Assembly: GCA_045613685.1 (NCBI GenBank) | Contig: JAZLBL010000042.1 | Span: forward strand, 1 to 61,371 | From: Fimenecus sp045613685 | GTDB lineage: Bacteria > Bacillota > Clostridia > Oscillospirales > Acutalibacteraceae | Direction: 5' to 3' | Length of the DNA: 61,371 bases | Shown here: positions 34,054 to 43,243 of the stretch, one piece after another | Layout: every line of letters starts with the position of its first letter | Numbering within the stretch: the stretch's first letter is position 1 | Translations under genes and position numbers: made by a program | The notes under the pieces: model-generated | Seen by the model: the letters and a program-made list of their open reading frames with translations, nothing else | Told to the model about the DNA's origin: nothing | The model's database searches: none

Positions 34054-35391
34054 TTAATTAAGTCTTGCAAGAAGTTCTGCTTGCTGTGCTTCGTAGCCAG
34101 GTTTGCCAAGAAGAGCAAACATATTCTTTTTGTAGCTTTCAACACCTGGTTGGTTGAATGGGTTAACACCAAGAACATAACCTGAAATTGCACAAGCTTT
34201 TTCAAAGAAGTAAACAAGATAACCAAATTCATATTCGTTCATCTCAGGAACTTCGATGCAAATGTTTGGCACGCCACCATCAACATGAGCAAGCAATGTG
34301 CCTTCATATGCCTTGCGGTTAACAAAATCCATTGTTTTGCCTGCAAGGAAGTTAAGACCATCAGCATTAACTTCATCTTCTTTGATAACAACTTCTCTCT
34401 TTGGTTTTGAGAATACAACAGATGTTTCAAAGAGCATTCTCACGCCGTCTTGAATATATTGACCCATTGAGTGAAGGTCTGTTGAACAAACAACACTTGC
34501 AGGGAAAATACCTTTGCCATCTTTGCCTTCGCTTTCGCCAAAGAGCTGTTTGAACCATTCATTCATCATTGTGAAATCAGGTTCATAAGCAACCATAAGT
34601 TCAACTGCTTTGCCCTTGCCCAAAAGAATATTACGGATTGCTGCATATTTATAGCAATCGTTCTTTTCTATATCGCAAGCGCTATAAGCTTCGCGAGCAT
34701 CAGCTGCGCCTTGCATCATTTTCTGGATATCAATTCCTGCAACTGCGATTGGAAGAAGACCAACTGCTGTAAGAACTGAATATCTGCCACCAACATCATC
34801 AGGAACAACAAATGTTTCGTAACCCGCTTTATCAGAGAATTCTTTAAGTGTTCCCTTTTCTTTATCAGTTGTAACATAGATTCTCTTTGCTGCTTCTTCT
34901 TCACCATATTTTTCGATAAGAAGTTCACGGAAAATACGGAATGCGATAGCAGGTTCTGTTGTTGTGCCTGATTTTGAAATAACATTGATTGAGAAATCAA
35001 CATCTTTCACAAGGTCAACAAGTTCACTGAGTGCAGCACCGCTGATTGAGTTACCGCTGAAATAGATATTTGGTGTATCTTTTGACACTAAGTTATAATT
35101 TTGTGATGTGCAGAATTCAATAGCAGCACGAGCACCTAAATATGAGCCACCGATACCGATAACAACAAGTGCTTTTGAATCGCTCTTAATTTTATCTGCT
35201 GCTTTTTTAATTCTGTCAAATTCTTCTTTATCATAATTTACAGGAAGGTTAACCCAGCCCAAAAAGTCTGAGCCTTCACCTGATTTATTAACAACTTTTT
35301 CGTGCGCATCTTCAATAGCTGGAGCCATTGCATTAAGCTCTTCTGCGCTAATAAAATTCTTAACATATTTGTCATTAAGCTTTAAAGCCAT
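34054..35391 (-). CDS. pgi: Glucose-6-phosphate isomerase
   Basis: The 445-residue glycolytic enzyme interconverts glucose-6-phosphate and fructose-6-phosphate. It matches the shorter Firmicutes type in length. The sugar-phosphate segments are VVIGIGGSYLGARAAIEF near residue 77 and VISKSGTTTEPAIAFR near 137, and the catalytic Glu-containing GLLPIAVAG and FNQPGVESYKKN regions follow. Its own promoter lies 38 bp upstream. Confidence 0.97.
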   Translation of the reverse strand: MALKLNDKYVKNFISAEELNAMAPAIEDAHEKVVNKSGEGSDFLGWVNLPVNYDKEEFDRIKKAADKIKSDSKALVVIGIGGSYLGARAAIEFCTSQNYNLVSKDTPNIYFSGNSISGAALSELVDLVKDVDFSINVISKSGTTTEPAIAFRIFRELLIEKYGEEEAAKRIYVTTDKEKGTLKEFSDKAGYETFVVPDDVGGRYSVLTAVGLLPIAVAGIDIQKMMQGAADAREAYSACDIEKNDCYKYAAIRNILLGKGKAVELMVAYEPDFTMMNEWFKQLFGESEGKDGKGIFPASVVCSTDLHSMGQYIQDGVRMLFETSVVFSKPKREVVIKEDEVNADGLNFLAGKTMDFVNRKAYEGTLLAHVDGGVPNICIEVPEMNEYEFGYLVYFFEKACAISGYVLGVNPFNQPGVESYKKNMFALLGKPGYEAQQAELLARLN

Positions 35392-35428
35392 TTTAAATTA
35401 GTCCTCGCTTTGCCATTGGTTTTATAAT

Positions 35429-35457
35429 ATTTTACCCTAAACAACGATATTTTTCAA
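35429..35457 (-). promoter_or_regulatory. pgi promoter
   Basis: Minus strand TTGAAA (35452-35457), 17 bp, TAAAAT (35429-35434), followed by an AT-rich start region. Confidence 0.65.
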
Positions 35458-35478
35458 TAGATATTTAGTAAATTTATA

Positions 35479-36630
35479 TTATTTTTTTGCAAAACTTGAC
35501 CACAAGGCGCAGAATACAAAGAACCAGTTTCTTCGCTCGACATAATTCTCGTTTATAATTGGACAAGAAGCTATTACTTTGCCGTCTGTTTCAAAATAAA
35601 CTGTTCCGAGTTTTTGTCCCTTTTCAACAGGTGCTTCAACATCTAAACAGATATCAACTCGTTGGGTTATTTTGTCTTCTGTTCCTTTTTTTATGAGTAT
35701 TGGTTTAATTTCTTTGGTTACAGGTGCAATTATATTTCCTTTACCAAAAAGCACATTTACATTTGTAATTAAAGATGTATCAACAGTTGGTTGATAAACA
35801 GTATAATTGGCAAAACCCCAATTAAGAAGTTTTTTTGCATCTTCAAAACGCTCTGTACTGTTATCACTACCAAGAACCACTGCTACAAGCTCCATTCCGT
35901 CACGTTTAGCTGATGCACTTACACAATATCCCGCTTTGCTTGTTGTTCCAGTTTTAACCCCTGTCGTACCCTCATAAAAACGGACTAGTCTGTTAGTATT
36001 CACAAGTTCAGTTTCACCATTTCGCAAAGAATCCATCCAAACTGTTGTGTATTCTTTAATCTTCTCGTGTTTCATAAGTTCACAACTCATAATAGCAACA
36101 TCACGAGCCGTTGAATAATGATTTTCAGTTGTATCATCAAGTCCTGACGGATTTTCAAAGTTTGTATTATTCATTCCAAGTTCTTTTGCACGCTTATTCA
36201 TCATTGCAACAAATTCTGTTTCACCACCTGCGACATGCTCACCCAAAGCAGTACACGCATCATTAGCACTACCTATTGCCGTGGCTTTGAGCATTTCATT
36301 AACTGTCATCTGCTCACCTTCTTTAAGCCAGATTTGTGAGCCACCCTTTGATGCTGCATTTTTACTTGTTGTAACTATATCATCCAATTTGATTTTGCCA
36401 CTGTCCAGTGCTTCCATAACGAGTAGCATTGTCATAATTTTAGTAATAGATGCGGGTGGTAACTTTTCATCAGGATTTTTTGAGAGTAGTATTTCTCCGC
36501 TAGACATTTCCATTAACACCACAGATTTTGCCGACAGTGAATCTGTTAATGTATTATTTTGTGCATAAGCTGTTACAGACAATGGCATTATCATTAAAAA
36601 GCACAATAAAATTGATATTATTTTCTTCAT
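35479..36630 (-). CDS. D-alanyl-D-alanine carboxypeptidase, DacF type
   Basis: A 383-residue exported penicillin-binding protein that trims the terminal D-Ala of peptidoglycan stem peptides. A signal peptide (MKKIISILLCFLMIMPLSV, cleavage near AYA-Q) is followed by the catalytic S61-x-x-K64 (PPASITKIM), SxN motif (GSANDACTALGEH) and KTG motif (TTGVKTGTTSKAGYC), then a beta-rich C-terminal domain ending in an amphipathic tail. The start is ATG 36630 after GGAGGG. It is transcribed divergently from mtaB. Confidence 0.94.
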   Translation of the reverse strand: MKKIISILLCFLMIMPLSVTAYAQNNTLTDSLSAKSVVLMEMSSGEILLSKNPDEKLPPASITKIMTMLLVMEALDSGKIKLDDIVTTSKNAASKGGSQIWLKEGEQMTVNEMLKATAIGSANDACTALGEHVAGGETEFVAMMNKRAKELGMNNTNFENPSGLDDTTENHYSTARDVAIMSCELMKHEKIKEYTTVWMDSLRNGETELVNTNRLVRFYEGTTGVKTGTTSKAGYCVSASAKRDGMELVAVVLGSDNSTERFEDAKKLLNWGFANYTVYQPTVDTSLITNVNVLFGKGNIIAPVTKEIKPILIKKGTEDKITQRVDICLDVEAPVEKGQKLGTVYFETDGKVIASCPIINENYVERRNWFFVFCALWSSFAKK

Positions 36631-36697
36631 TATTATCCCTCCACACAAAAATATATGAATGGGACAAATTGTTATATGAAAAAAAGAAAATCTGTGC

Positions 36698-36703
36698 TAT
36701 AAT
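36698..36703 (+). promoter_or_regulatory. mtaB extended -10 promoter
   Basis: TGCTATAAT gives a perfect -10 with the TG extension, 16 bp before the mtaB ATG. No good -35 at 17 bp is visible. Confidence 0.55.
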
Positions 36704-36719
36704 ATATCTTGGTGATAAT

Positions 36720-38000
36720 ATGAAAGTGTTTTTTCACACTCTTGGGTGCAAGGTTAATCAATATGAAACCCAAGAAATGCGAGAACAATTAAAGAAAAAC
36801 GGATATGAGATTACTGACAACGAAACAGAAGCATCTGTATTCGTCATAAACTCTTGTACGGTTACAAGTGAAAGTGACAGAAAGACAAGACAATGTGTTC
36901 GTCATTATAAAAAGAAATATCCTGAAAGCATAGTTGTATTAACAGGATGTATGCCACAGTCATTCCCTGAGATGGCACAAGAATTAGCAGAAGCAGATAT
37001 AGTTTTAGGTAATAAAAACAATAAGTTATTGACTTCTTCTCTTAATGAATATTTTTCTGCATCTTGCAGAGTTTTACATATGGAACAACATAAGAGTGGC
37101 GAAGCACTTGTTTCAAGTGGTATAAGTGATTTTGAAGAGCGCACAAGAGCTACTTTAAAAATTGAAGACGGTTGCGACAGATTCTGCTCGTATTGTATTA
37201 TACCAAAAGCTCGTGGAAGAGTGCGTTGGAAAAATATTGATGATGTCAAAGCAGAAGTTAGTGCATTGGCTGATAACGGCTATCGTGAAATTGTGCTTGT
37301 TGGAATAAATCTTTCGGCTTATGGCAGAGGTAGTGATTTAGACCTTGCAGACGCAGTTTCTATAGTTGCTGAAAATGAAAAAGTTGAGCGAATTCGTCTT
37401 GGCTCATTAGAGCCTGACCATATTACTGATGAGTTGATTGCAAAACTTTCAAAATGCGAAAAATTGTGTCCACAATTCCATATTTCACTTCAAAGCGGTT
37501 GCGACAAGACTCTTAAAAATATGAATCGACATTACACAAGCGATGAGTATTTTGAACTTTGTCAAAAACTTCGAGCTAATTTTAAAGATTGCACACTCAC
37601 AACGGACATTATGGTTGGTTTTCCACAAGAAACTGACGAAGATTTTGAAATTTCAAAAACCTTTGCAAAGAAAGTTGGATTTGAAAAAATTCATATATTC
37701 CCCTATTCTCGCAGAAGTGGTACGGTTGCCGACAGAATGGACGGACAGATTGAAAAGAGTGTCAAGGCACAAAGAGTAAAAGAATTATCAGTTGTTGCAG
37801 AGAAAATTAGAAACGATTTTTTAAATGCTCAAATCGGCAAGACGCTTTCTGTGCTTATTGAAACTCGCCAAGACGACGGAATGTATTTGGGTTATACACC
37901 AAATTACACACCGGTTAAAGTACGCGGCAATGCCGAAATCGGCAAAATTGTGAATGTTACCATTAAATCAGTTGAAAATGATTTTTGCATAGGTGAATAA
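36720..38000 (+). CDS. mtaB: tRNA (t6A37)-methylthiotransferase MtaB
   Basis: A 426-residue radical SAM enzyme that adds a methylthio group to t6A at tRNA position 37. The N-terminal UPF0004 domain supplies the auxiliary cluster (C10, C46, C77), the radical SAM triad is C152, C156, C159 (GCDRFCSYCIIPKARG), and a TRAM domain closes the protein. FHTLGCKVNQYETQ marks it as MtaB rather than MiaB. The frame stays open upstream to 36528 inside dacF, but ATG 36720 with GGTGAT upstream is the sensible start. It is the only plus-strand protein gene outside the tRNA-linked island. Confidence 0.95.
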   Translation: MKVFFHTLGCKVNQYETQEMREQLKKNGYEITDNETEASVFVINSCTVTSESDRKTRQCVRHYKKKYPESIVVLTGCMPQSFPEMAQELAEADIVLGNKNNKLLTSSLNEYFSASCRVLHMEQHKSGEALVSSGISDFEERTRATLKIEDGCDRFCSYCIIPKARGRVRWKNIDDVKAEVSALADNGYREIVLVGINLSAYGRGSDLDLADAVSIVAENEKVERIRLGSLEPDHITDELIAKLSKCEKLCPQFHISLQSGCDKTLKNMNRHYTSDEYFELCQKLRANFKDCTLTTDIMVGFPQETDEDFEISKTFAKKVGFEKIHIFPYSRRSGTVADRMDGQIEKSVKAQRVKELSVVAEKIRNDFLNAQIGKTLSVLIETRQDDGMYLGYTPNYTPVKVRGNAEIGKIVNVTIKSVENDFCIGE

Positions 38001-38002
38001 AG

Positions 38003-38038
38003 AAAAATACGGTAGGTTTGCACCTACCGTATTTTTTT
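38003..38038. terminator. Bidirectional terminator between mtaB and the lipoprotein gene
   Basis: AATACGGTAGG and CCTACCGTATT pair around TTTGCA with A-rich and T7 flanks; it serves the converging mtaB and lipoprotein genes. The last bases overlap the lipoprotein stop codon. Confidence 0.9.
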
Positions 38039-38648
38039 AACCATAAACTATTTCATATGCTACAGAATTTACTATATCATCTGAATTAAATGACACTATT
38101 AATTTAACAGTTCTGTTTTTATCATTTTTGCCTGTATAGTAATATAAAGTGTCATCTTTCTTTTGTCCCTTTGGACGACCTAACGCATCTTCAACTGCGT
38201 CACGAGTAGCACCTGGTGTTAATGTGCCTGCAAACTTAATCTGTCGATTACCTTCGTTTGTGTTGTTGAAATTATATTCAATTACATTTGCGTCTTTATA
38301 ACTCATTTCAGGGGTTGAAGTAGTGTTTCTTGCTGTTATTTTAAAGCTAACACCATTACCCACAATGTTAAGAGTTACTTCTTCTCTTGGTTTCAACATT
38401 TTGTCACCAAGAGCACTCTCATTGCCGATTTTAAATTCGCCTTTTTCTATAAACTCACTGACTTTGCAAGGAAGCTCAACAGAATTGCCATTTGGAAAAA
38501 CGATTTTACCACTTTGCCAATCTGCTTTTAGCATTTTACCATCAATTTTCACTGTTTCTTGTGGTGTTGTTGGTTCTTTTTCTTTATTGCAAGCTGCGAA
38601 TGATAAGAGCATCACCAAAGCTAGCATAACTGAAATTATTTTTTTCAT
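38037..38648 (-). CDS. Putative lipoprotein of unknown function
   Basis: A 203-residue protein with a classic lipoprotein signal (MKKIISVMLALVMLLSFAAC, lipid-modified Cys20) followed by a Lys/Glu/Pro linker. The mature part contains a segment (LTPGATRDAVEDALGRPKGQKKDDTLYYY) like the BLIP/SmpA-type fold, where an early G-x-T motif precedes a DALG-P turn. No catalytic motif is visible. It begins 14 bp after the beta-mannosidase stop and probably shares its transcript. Confidence 0.75.
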   Translation of the reverse strand: MKKIISVMLALVMLLSFAACNKEKEPTTPQETVKIDGKMLKADWQSGKIVFPNGNSVELPCKVSEFIEKGEFKIGNESALGDKMLKPREEVTLNIVGNGVSFKITARNTTSTPEMSYKDANVIEYNFNNTNEGNRQIKFAGTLTPGATRDAVEDALGRPKGQKKDDTLYYYTGKNDKNRTVKLIVSFNSDDIVNSVAYEIVYG

Positions 38649-38662
38649 TTTAAATACCTCTT

Positions 38663-41119
38663 TTAATTTACTGTATAGTAAAACCAGTTTGCAAGGTTTT
38701 CAGGTTCAACAAAGAATTTCGCTCTAAAAAGTGCTGTTTTAAGCTTTGAGCCTTTTACAGGAATATCCGCAAGAGATTTTACTGTTACTTTATATTCTTT
38801 ATCTGCTTTAACCTTTACTACTTTTTCTTCATTTGGAAGCAAATCAAAATAGTTATCAGAGAATGGTTCTTTAAAGTTCGGGATATCAACCATTACACTA
38901 CGGCAGAATACTGGAGATTTCATCTTAACAATAATTTCGCCATTTTCATATGAAACTGTTGTATTGATTGTATTTGCTTTGAGCTTCATATCGCGGTCAG
39001 GTAAGAAAATCTTTGTACGCTCTGAAATAAGTTTATCATTTTCATACATTTTAACTGACAAGAAAATTTCTTTTTTATTACCCTTGATAACATCTTCAAA
39101 AACACATTCACTTGCAAGTGGTTTAAGTGCTTTTGTGAGCTCATTTGAAGAAATCACTTTGCCATCAACAGTTGCGAGAGTTATAGTGATTTTCACATTC
39201 TTTTCTTCTCTTAAATCGTTGATTGCGTAGATTTTGTAATCTTTCTTTGTTTCTTCAACTGAAACACAAACAGGCTCAAAGAAATGACGAGCCGCATATT
39301 GTAGCGCCTTCCATTTGCCTGTAAAGTCAACGCTTGCCCATGATGGTGCTTGCCAACAATCGTTATATTGCCAGAAAAGTGAGCCATGACAACGATGACG
39401 ATTTCTTCTCCAGTGCTCAGTTGCATCTTGAATACATTCTTTTTGAATGAGATTTGTCATATAGATTAAATCTTCAAATTTCTCTGGCTCATAATATTTT
39501 TCGAGCAAGTAATAAAGCATTTTGCGGTTACCATTTCGGCATTTTTGGTGTGAATTAAAAATATCACTTGTGATATAATAATCACTTTCTTCTGCAAATT
39601 GACGAACAGCGTCCATTGATGGTAATGATTCAAGACCAAATTCACTGCAAAAACGAGTTGGACGGCTACGATAATAATTAAGTGGTTTTTGTCCGTGCCA
39701 GACTGTCCACATATGAGTATCACCGTGGTCATCACCTGTTACGCCTTTACGGAAAGATTCACCGATTGGTGAAGTTTCGATATAAGGTGTGTCAGGGTCA
39801 AGTTCTGTTACTAAATCTTTAAGGATTTCATAGAAGAATTTTTTATACCACTGAACAATTTTCATGTTTTCAGGCATATATGCGAACATTGTTTCAACTT
39901 CATTGTTACCACCCCAAAGGCAAAGTGATGGATGATGTTTAATTCGCATAATCTGATATTTGATTTCTGTTAACACATTTTCTCTGAAATCGTCTTCATA
40001 GAATGGGTACATAAGACAAGCAAACATAAAGTCTTGCCAGATAAGAATACCTTTTTCGTCGCACTGCTCATAAAAATAGTCAGGTGTATAATAAGCACCA
40101 CCCCAAGTGCGAATCATATTGAAGTTTGCTTTGAGTGCTGAATCTAAATAGTAATCATATGTATCTTTTGTAACTCTTCCCATAAGTGAGTCAGGGAGAA
40201 TCCAGTTAGCGCCTTTGCCAAAAATTGGTGTGTCGTTAAGATAGAAACAGAAATTTGTGCCGAATTCGTCTTTTTCACGATTAAGACGGATTGTGCGAAG
40301 ACCGATTTTCTTTGTTATTTCTGTATCGCCGAGTGTTGCAACCAGTTTGTAAAGTGGTTGTTTTTCTTTACCGCTTAATTCTTTTGTCCACCACAATTCA
40401 GGATTTTCGATTACGATTTCATTGTTTTCGATAGCATATTCTGTGCCATCAGGATAAATGATTTTAGCAATTACTTCGCCTTCACCATCAACAACAGGGT
40501 TGATTTTAACTGTTACCTTGCCGTTTTTGTGAATTTGCTTAACCTCAACATCAGTAATTCTATTATCAAAGCACTCAACCCAGATATCATCTGTGATACC
40601 TGTAAGTGGAAGATGTGGACCCCAGTCCCAACCGAAATGACAATGTGGCTTACGGATATATGCAGCACCATCAGTACCATTCGCATTCTTTGGAATTGGC
40701 TTTTCTTTCTGCATTTTTTCTGCATAATTTGTTGGAGAAGCAAATGCGATTTTGAGAGTATTCTCCCCTGCTTTTGCAACAGATTTAATGTCAAATTCAT
40801 ATTTTAAATGTGCATTTTCACCTTTGCCCACAAGAGTATCATTTACGAAAATCTCGCAAAGAGTATCAAGGGCTTTGCAAACGAGCAAAACTTTTCTGTT
40901 TGCAAGGTCATTTTCTGTGAGTGTGAATGTTTTTTCATAATTCCAGTCTTCACGACCAACCCATTCAACCTTTTTTTCGTTATCTTTATAATATGGGTCA
41001 GGAATAACACCTAATTCGAGTAATTGAGTGTAGTTGTCAGATGGGACATTTACTTCGTATGTATCTCCTGTTGCTACACGAGTCATATTCCATTGTCCGT
41101 TGAGATTATAGGTTTTCAT
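38663..41119 (-). CDS. Beta-mannosidase, glycoside hydrolase family 2
   Basis: An 818-residue cytoplasmic GH2 enzyme expected to remove beta-mannosyl residues from the non-reducing ends of manno-oligosaccharides. The N-terminal jelly-roll (LNGQWNMTRVATGDTYEVNVP, WVGREDWNYEKTF), a beta-sandwich, the TIM barrel (FNMIRTWGGAYYTPDYFYEQCDEKGIL is spread over 333-359) and C-terminal beta domains are seen in order. The predicted acid/base is E407 (WGGNNEVE), the nucleophile E493 (FCSEFGLES). The EFGLESLP context and overall order favour beta-mannosidase over beta-galactosidase. No signal peptide. No sugar transporter is adjacent. Confidence 0.92.
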   Translation of the reverse strand: MKTYNLNGQWNMTRVATGDTYEVNVPSDNYTQLLELGVIPDPYYKDNEKKVEWVGREDWNYEKTFTLTENDLANRKVLLVCKALDTLCEIFVNDTLVGKGENAHLKYEFDIKSVAKAGENTLKIAFASPTNYAEKMQKEKPIPKNANGTDGAAYIRKPHCHFGWDWGPHLPLTGITDDIWVECFDNRITDVEVKQIHKNGKVTVKINPVVDGEGEVIAKIIYPDGTEYAIENNEIVIENPELWWTKELSGKEKQPLYKLVATLGDTEITKKIGLRTIRLNREKDEFGTNFCFYLNDTPIFGKGANWILPDSLMGRVTKDTYDYYLDSALKANFNMIRTWGGAYYTPDYFYEQCDEKGILIWQDFMFACLMYPFYEDDFRENVLTEIKYQIMRIKHHPSLCLWGGNNEVETMFAYMPENMKIVQWYKKFFYEILKDLVTELDPDTPYIETSPIGESFRKGVTGDDHGDTHMWTVWHGQKPLNYYRSRPTRFCSEFGLESLPSMDAVRQFAEESDYYITSDIFNSHQKCRNGNRKMLYYLLEKYYEPEKFEDLIYMTNLIQKECIQDATEHWRRNRHRCHGSLFWQYNDCWQAPSWASVDFTGKWKALQYAARHFFEPVCVSVEETKKDYKIYAINDLREEKNVKITITLATVDGKVISSNELTKALKPLASECVFEDVIKGNKKEIFLSVKMYENDKLISERTKIFLPDRDMKLKANTINTTVSYENGEIIVKMKSPVFCRSVMVDIPNFKEPFSDNYFDLLPNEEKVVKVKADKEYKVTVKSLADIPVKGSKLKTALFRAKFFVEPENLANWFYYTVN

Positions 41120-41152
41120 AACAAATTTTCCTTTGGATTTTATTTTATAATA

Positions 41153-41181
41153 TTGTAGCAGAATATGGATATGTTTGCAAT
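41153..41181 (-). promoter_or_regulatory. Beta-mannosidase promoter
   Basis: Minus strand TTGCAA (41176-41181), 17 bp, TACAAT (41153-41158), 33 bp before the start codon and directly behind gene-end element copy 3. Confidence 0.65.
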
Positions 41182-41189
41182 ATAAAAAG

Positions 41190-41214
41190 GGCGATTCGTG
41201 AATCGCCCCTACAA
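41190..41214 (-). repeat. Gene-end palindromic element, copy 3 (after the DUF3021 gene)
   Basis: Identical 25-bp element beginning 3 nt after the DUF3021 stop codon; on the minus strand it is followed by TTTTTATATT and looks like a terminator. Confidence 0.85.
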
Positions 41215-41217
41215 GAT

Positions 41218-41634
41218 TTATTTAAGTTTTGCGTTGAAGTTTTTGCTTGTAGCTTTGATTGTAAAATATACAATCCCCCACACTACAAAGTAGATTACCA
41301 TAAAAATCAATGTGAAAATTAAAAGCACTTTTGGTTCAAATGGAATCCATGTATTTGCCACATAGCAAAGAGAATATGCGACATAGAGTGTTGATAGATG
41401 GCAGAGCAAAGATTTACCTATCCCCCAATGCTCAATCTGATTAAATACGCTTGCCCCTGCATGAACAAATGCCAACAGATAAGTTGAAACAATACCTATC
41501 AACACTTCTCCGCCACTCAAAACTAAATTGTCAGTTGTTTTTGATACTATAAAAATTATAATTCCAAAAATTATTGGTCCGAATCCAGCAAAGATAAGTC
41601 CACGGTGAAAAAATTCTTTCACATATTTATTCAT
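41218..41634 (-). CDS. DUF3021 family membrane protein
   Basis: A 138-residue protein with four membrane helices (around 13-31, 40-60, 75-95 and 102-127) of the DUF3021 type. The family is almost always encoded behind a small LytTR regulator, as here, where the spacing is 1 bp. Such pairs are thought to act as a membrane partner that modulates the LytTR protein. Signal and targets are unknown. Confidence 0.85.
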   Translation of the reverse strand: MNKYVKEFFHRGLIFAGFGPIIFGIIIFIVSKTTDNLVLSGGEVLIGIVSTYLLAFVHAGASVFNQIEHWGIGKSLLCHLSTLYVAYSLCYVANTWIPFEPKVLLIFTLIFMVIYFVVWGIVYFTIKATSKNFNAKLK

Positions 41635-41635
41635 A

Positions 41636-42067
41636 TTACAAACCTAACCTTTCTTTTACATTTTTTAGATTTCTTCGTGACACGAAATCCACATGTCCAT
41701 TTTTGAAAATTACCGTCAATGAGCCACCAACAGTTGCTTTGAAACGGTCAATCTTTTTGATATTTGCTATACAGGACTGATTGATTTTTACAAAGTTATT
41801 ATTAAGATTTTCTTCTAACTGATACAATCTTGATTTAAGTCTGTATTTTTCATTTTCAGTGAGTGCATAAACCTTGTTGTCTTCTGTGAAGAAACAATAA
41901 ATATCATTTAAGTTGAGTTTCACTGTTTCATTTTCGGTATAGCCGATTAAATCAACAGAATGGTTGTTTACAAGTTCTTCAATTTCAATCACTAATGGTG
42001 ATTTGTTGTGGGCATATACGATTATTTCTTCGTCACGATTCGAATCAATTACAATTTGAAGTTTCAT
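41636..42067 (-). CDS. LytTR-domain DNA-binding regulator
   Basis: A 143-residue regulator consisting of a short N-terminal alpha/beta segment and a C-terminal LytTR DNA-binding domain (KLNLNDIYCFFTEDNKVYALT, NFVKINQSCIANIKKIDRF, VSRRNLKNVKERLGL). It has no receiver domain, so it is not a standard response regulator. It starts with AGGAGG in front of ATG 42067 and is coupled to the DUF3021 gene. Confidence 0.9.
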   Translation of the reverse strand: MKLQIVIDSNRDEEIIVYAHNKSPLVIEIEELVNNHSVDLIGYTENETVKLNLNDIYCFFTEDNKVYALTENEKYRLKSRLYQLEENLNNNFVKINQSCIANIKKIDRFKATVGGSLTVIFKNGHVDFVSRRNLKNVKERLGL

Positions 42068-42088
42068 GAAATTCCTCCTTGCAAGTGT

Positions 42089-42117
42089 ATGTTATCATTC
42101 TGCATTTTGGTTTGCAA
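42089..42117 (-). promoter_or_regulatory. Probable LytTR-DUF3021 promoter
   Basis: Minus strand TTGCAA (42112-42117), 17 bp, TAACAT (42089-42094). Both hexamers are imperfect but the spacing is ideal. Confidence 0.5.
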
Positions 42118-42169
42118 TATATTAAAAGTGTTCGGTGATTTTAGGAGTGTATTCGGTAAAAAAATAAAC

Positions 42170-42194
42170 GGGCGATTCGTGAATCGCCCCTACA
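42170..42194 (-). repeat. Gene-end palindromic element, copy 4 (after mnmA)
   Basis: Identical 25-bp element, 22 nt after the mnmA stop codon; followed on the minus strand by GTTTATTTTTTTAC. Confidence 0.85.
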
Positions 42195-42216
42195 TTTTGC
42201 TCTTTGCGTTTTGCAC

Positions 42217-43239
42217 TTATATAATTTCTCCGCCACCTAATACTTCATTACCATCAAATATAACTAATGACTGTCCTTTTGTGATTGCGCGTTGTGGCTC
42301 GTCGAATTTGACGTGAAGATTTCCGTTTTCATCTTGCCATGCGGTTGCGGGTTGTTCTTTGTGACGATATCGTACACGAGCAAGTACACGAATTGGCTCT
42401 TTGAGCTCTTTTCCGCTGATTATGTTTACATTTTTAGCTACTACTGTATCAGTAAACAAATCTTCATTATCACCCAAAATAACATTGTTTGTTTCAGGGT
42501 CAATATTCATCACATAAAGTGGATTTTTATATGCAATTCCAAGTCCTTTTCGTTGACCGATTGTATAATTTACGATACCTTTATGCTCACCAAATGAGAA
42601 GCCGTCCTTATGAATAAACTGACCTTTTGGGTAAGTCTTATTGTTATATGATTTTATAAAGCTTACATAGTCTCCATCAGGTACAAAACAGATATCCTGA
42701 CTATCTTTTTTACGAGCGGTTATAAGGTCGTTTTCTTCAGCAATCTGACGAATTTCAGGTTTTGTATATTCGCCTAATGGGAATTTAATGTGTTTGAGTT
42801 GCTCTTGTGTGAGCATATAGAGAAAATAGCTCTGGTCTTTTGTTTCGTCAACTGCTTTTTTTAGTTTATATTCGCCATTTTCACATGCGACTCTTGCATA
42901 ATGACCTGTTACAACAAAATCCGCATCTAACTCGTGCATTTTTTCCATCATAGCACCGAATTTAAGTGTACGATTACATTCAACACAAGGATTTGGAGTT
43001 TTGCCATTTTCATAGCACTCAATGAATTTATCAATTACAAGTTGCTTAAACTCTTCTTTAAGTGGGAAAATATAAAAAGGCATACCAAGTTTGTCGGCAA
43101 CTGCTTTTGCATCACTGCAATCCCCTTCGATATACAGTTGCATTGTAGCACCGACACAGGTATAGCCTTCATTTTTCATAAGTAAAGCAGCGACGGAGCT
43201 ATCAACTCCGCCACTCATAGCAATAACTGCTTTTTTCAT
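42217..43239 (-). CDS. mnmA: tRNA-specific 2-thiouridylase
   Basis: A 340-residue enzyme that installs 2-thiouridine at tRNA position 34. The PP-loop is AMSGGVDSSVAALL (residues 7-20), the catalytic Cys pair is C88 (TPNPCVECNR) and C184 (SQDICFVPDGD), and the C-terminal beta domains are present. The frame is open to 43353, but ATG 43239 with GGGTGA upstream is the true start. It is the last gene after nadA, iscU and iscS, which is logical because IscS supplies the sulfur. Confidence 0.96.
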   Translation of the reverse strand: MKKAVIAMSGGVDSSVAALLMKNEGYTCVGATMQLYIEGDCSDAKAVADKLGMPFYIFPLKEEFKQLVIDKFIECYENGKTPNPCVECNRTLKFGAMMEKMHELDADFVVTGHYARVACENGEYKLKKAVDETKDQSYFLYMLTQEQLKHIKFPLGEYTKPEIRQIAEENDLITARKKDSQDICFVPDGDYVSFIKSYNNKTYPKGQFIHKDGFSFGEHKGIVNYTIGQRKGLGIAYKNPLYVMNIDPETNNVILGDNEDLFTDTVVAKNVNIISGKELKEPIRVLARVRYRHKEQPATAWQDENGNLHVKFDEPQRAITKGQSLVIFDGNEVLGGGEII

Positions 43240-43243
43240 ATAT

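Noticed and set aside
36528..36719. 64-codon N-terminal extension of MtaB
   Set aside because: The extension is antisense to the dacF signal sequence, lacks family similarity, and ATG 36720 has a suitable ribosome binding site and family-typical start.
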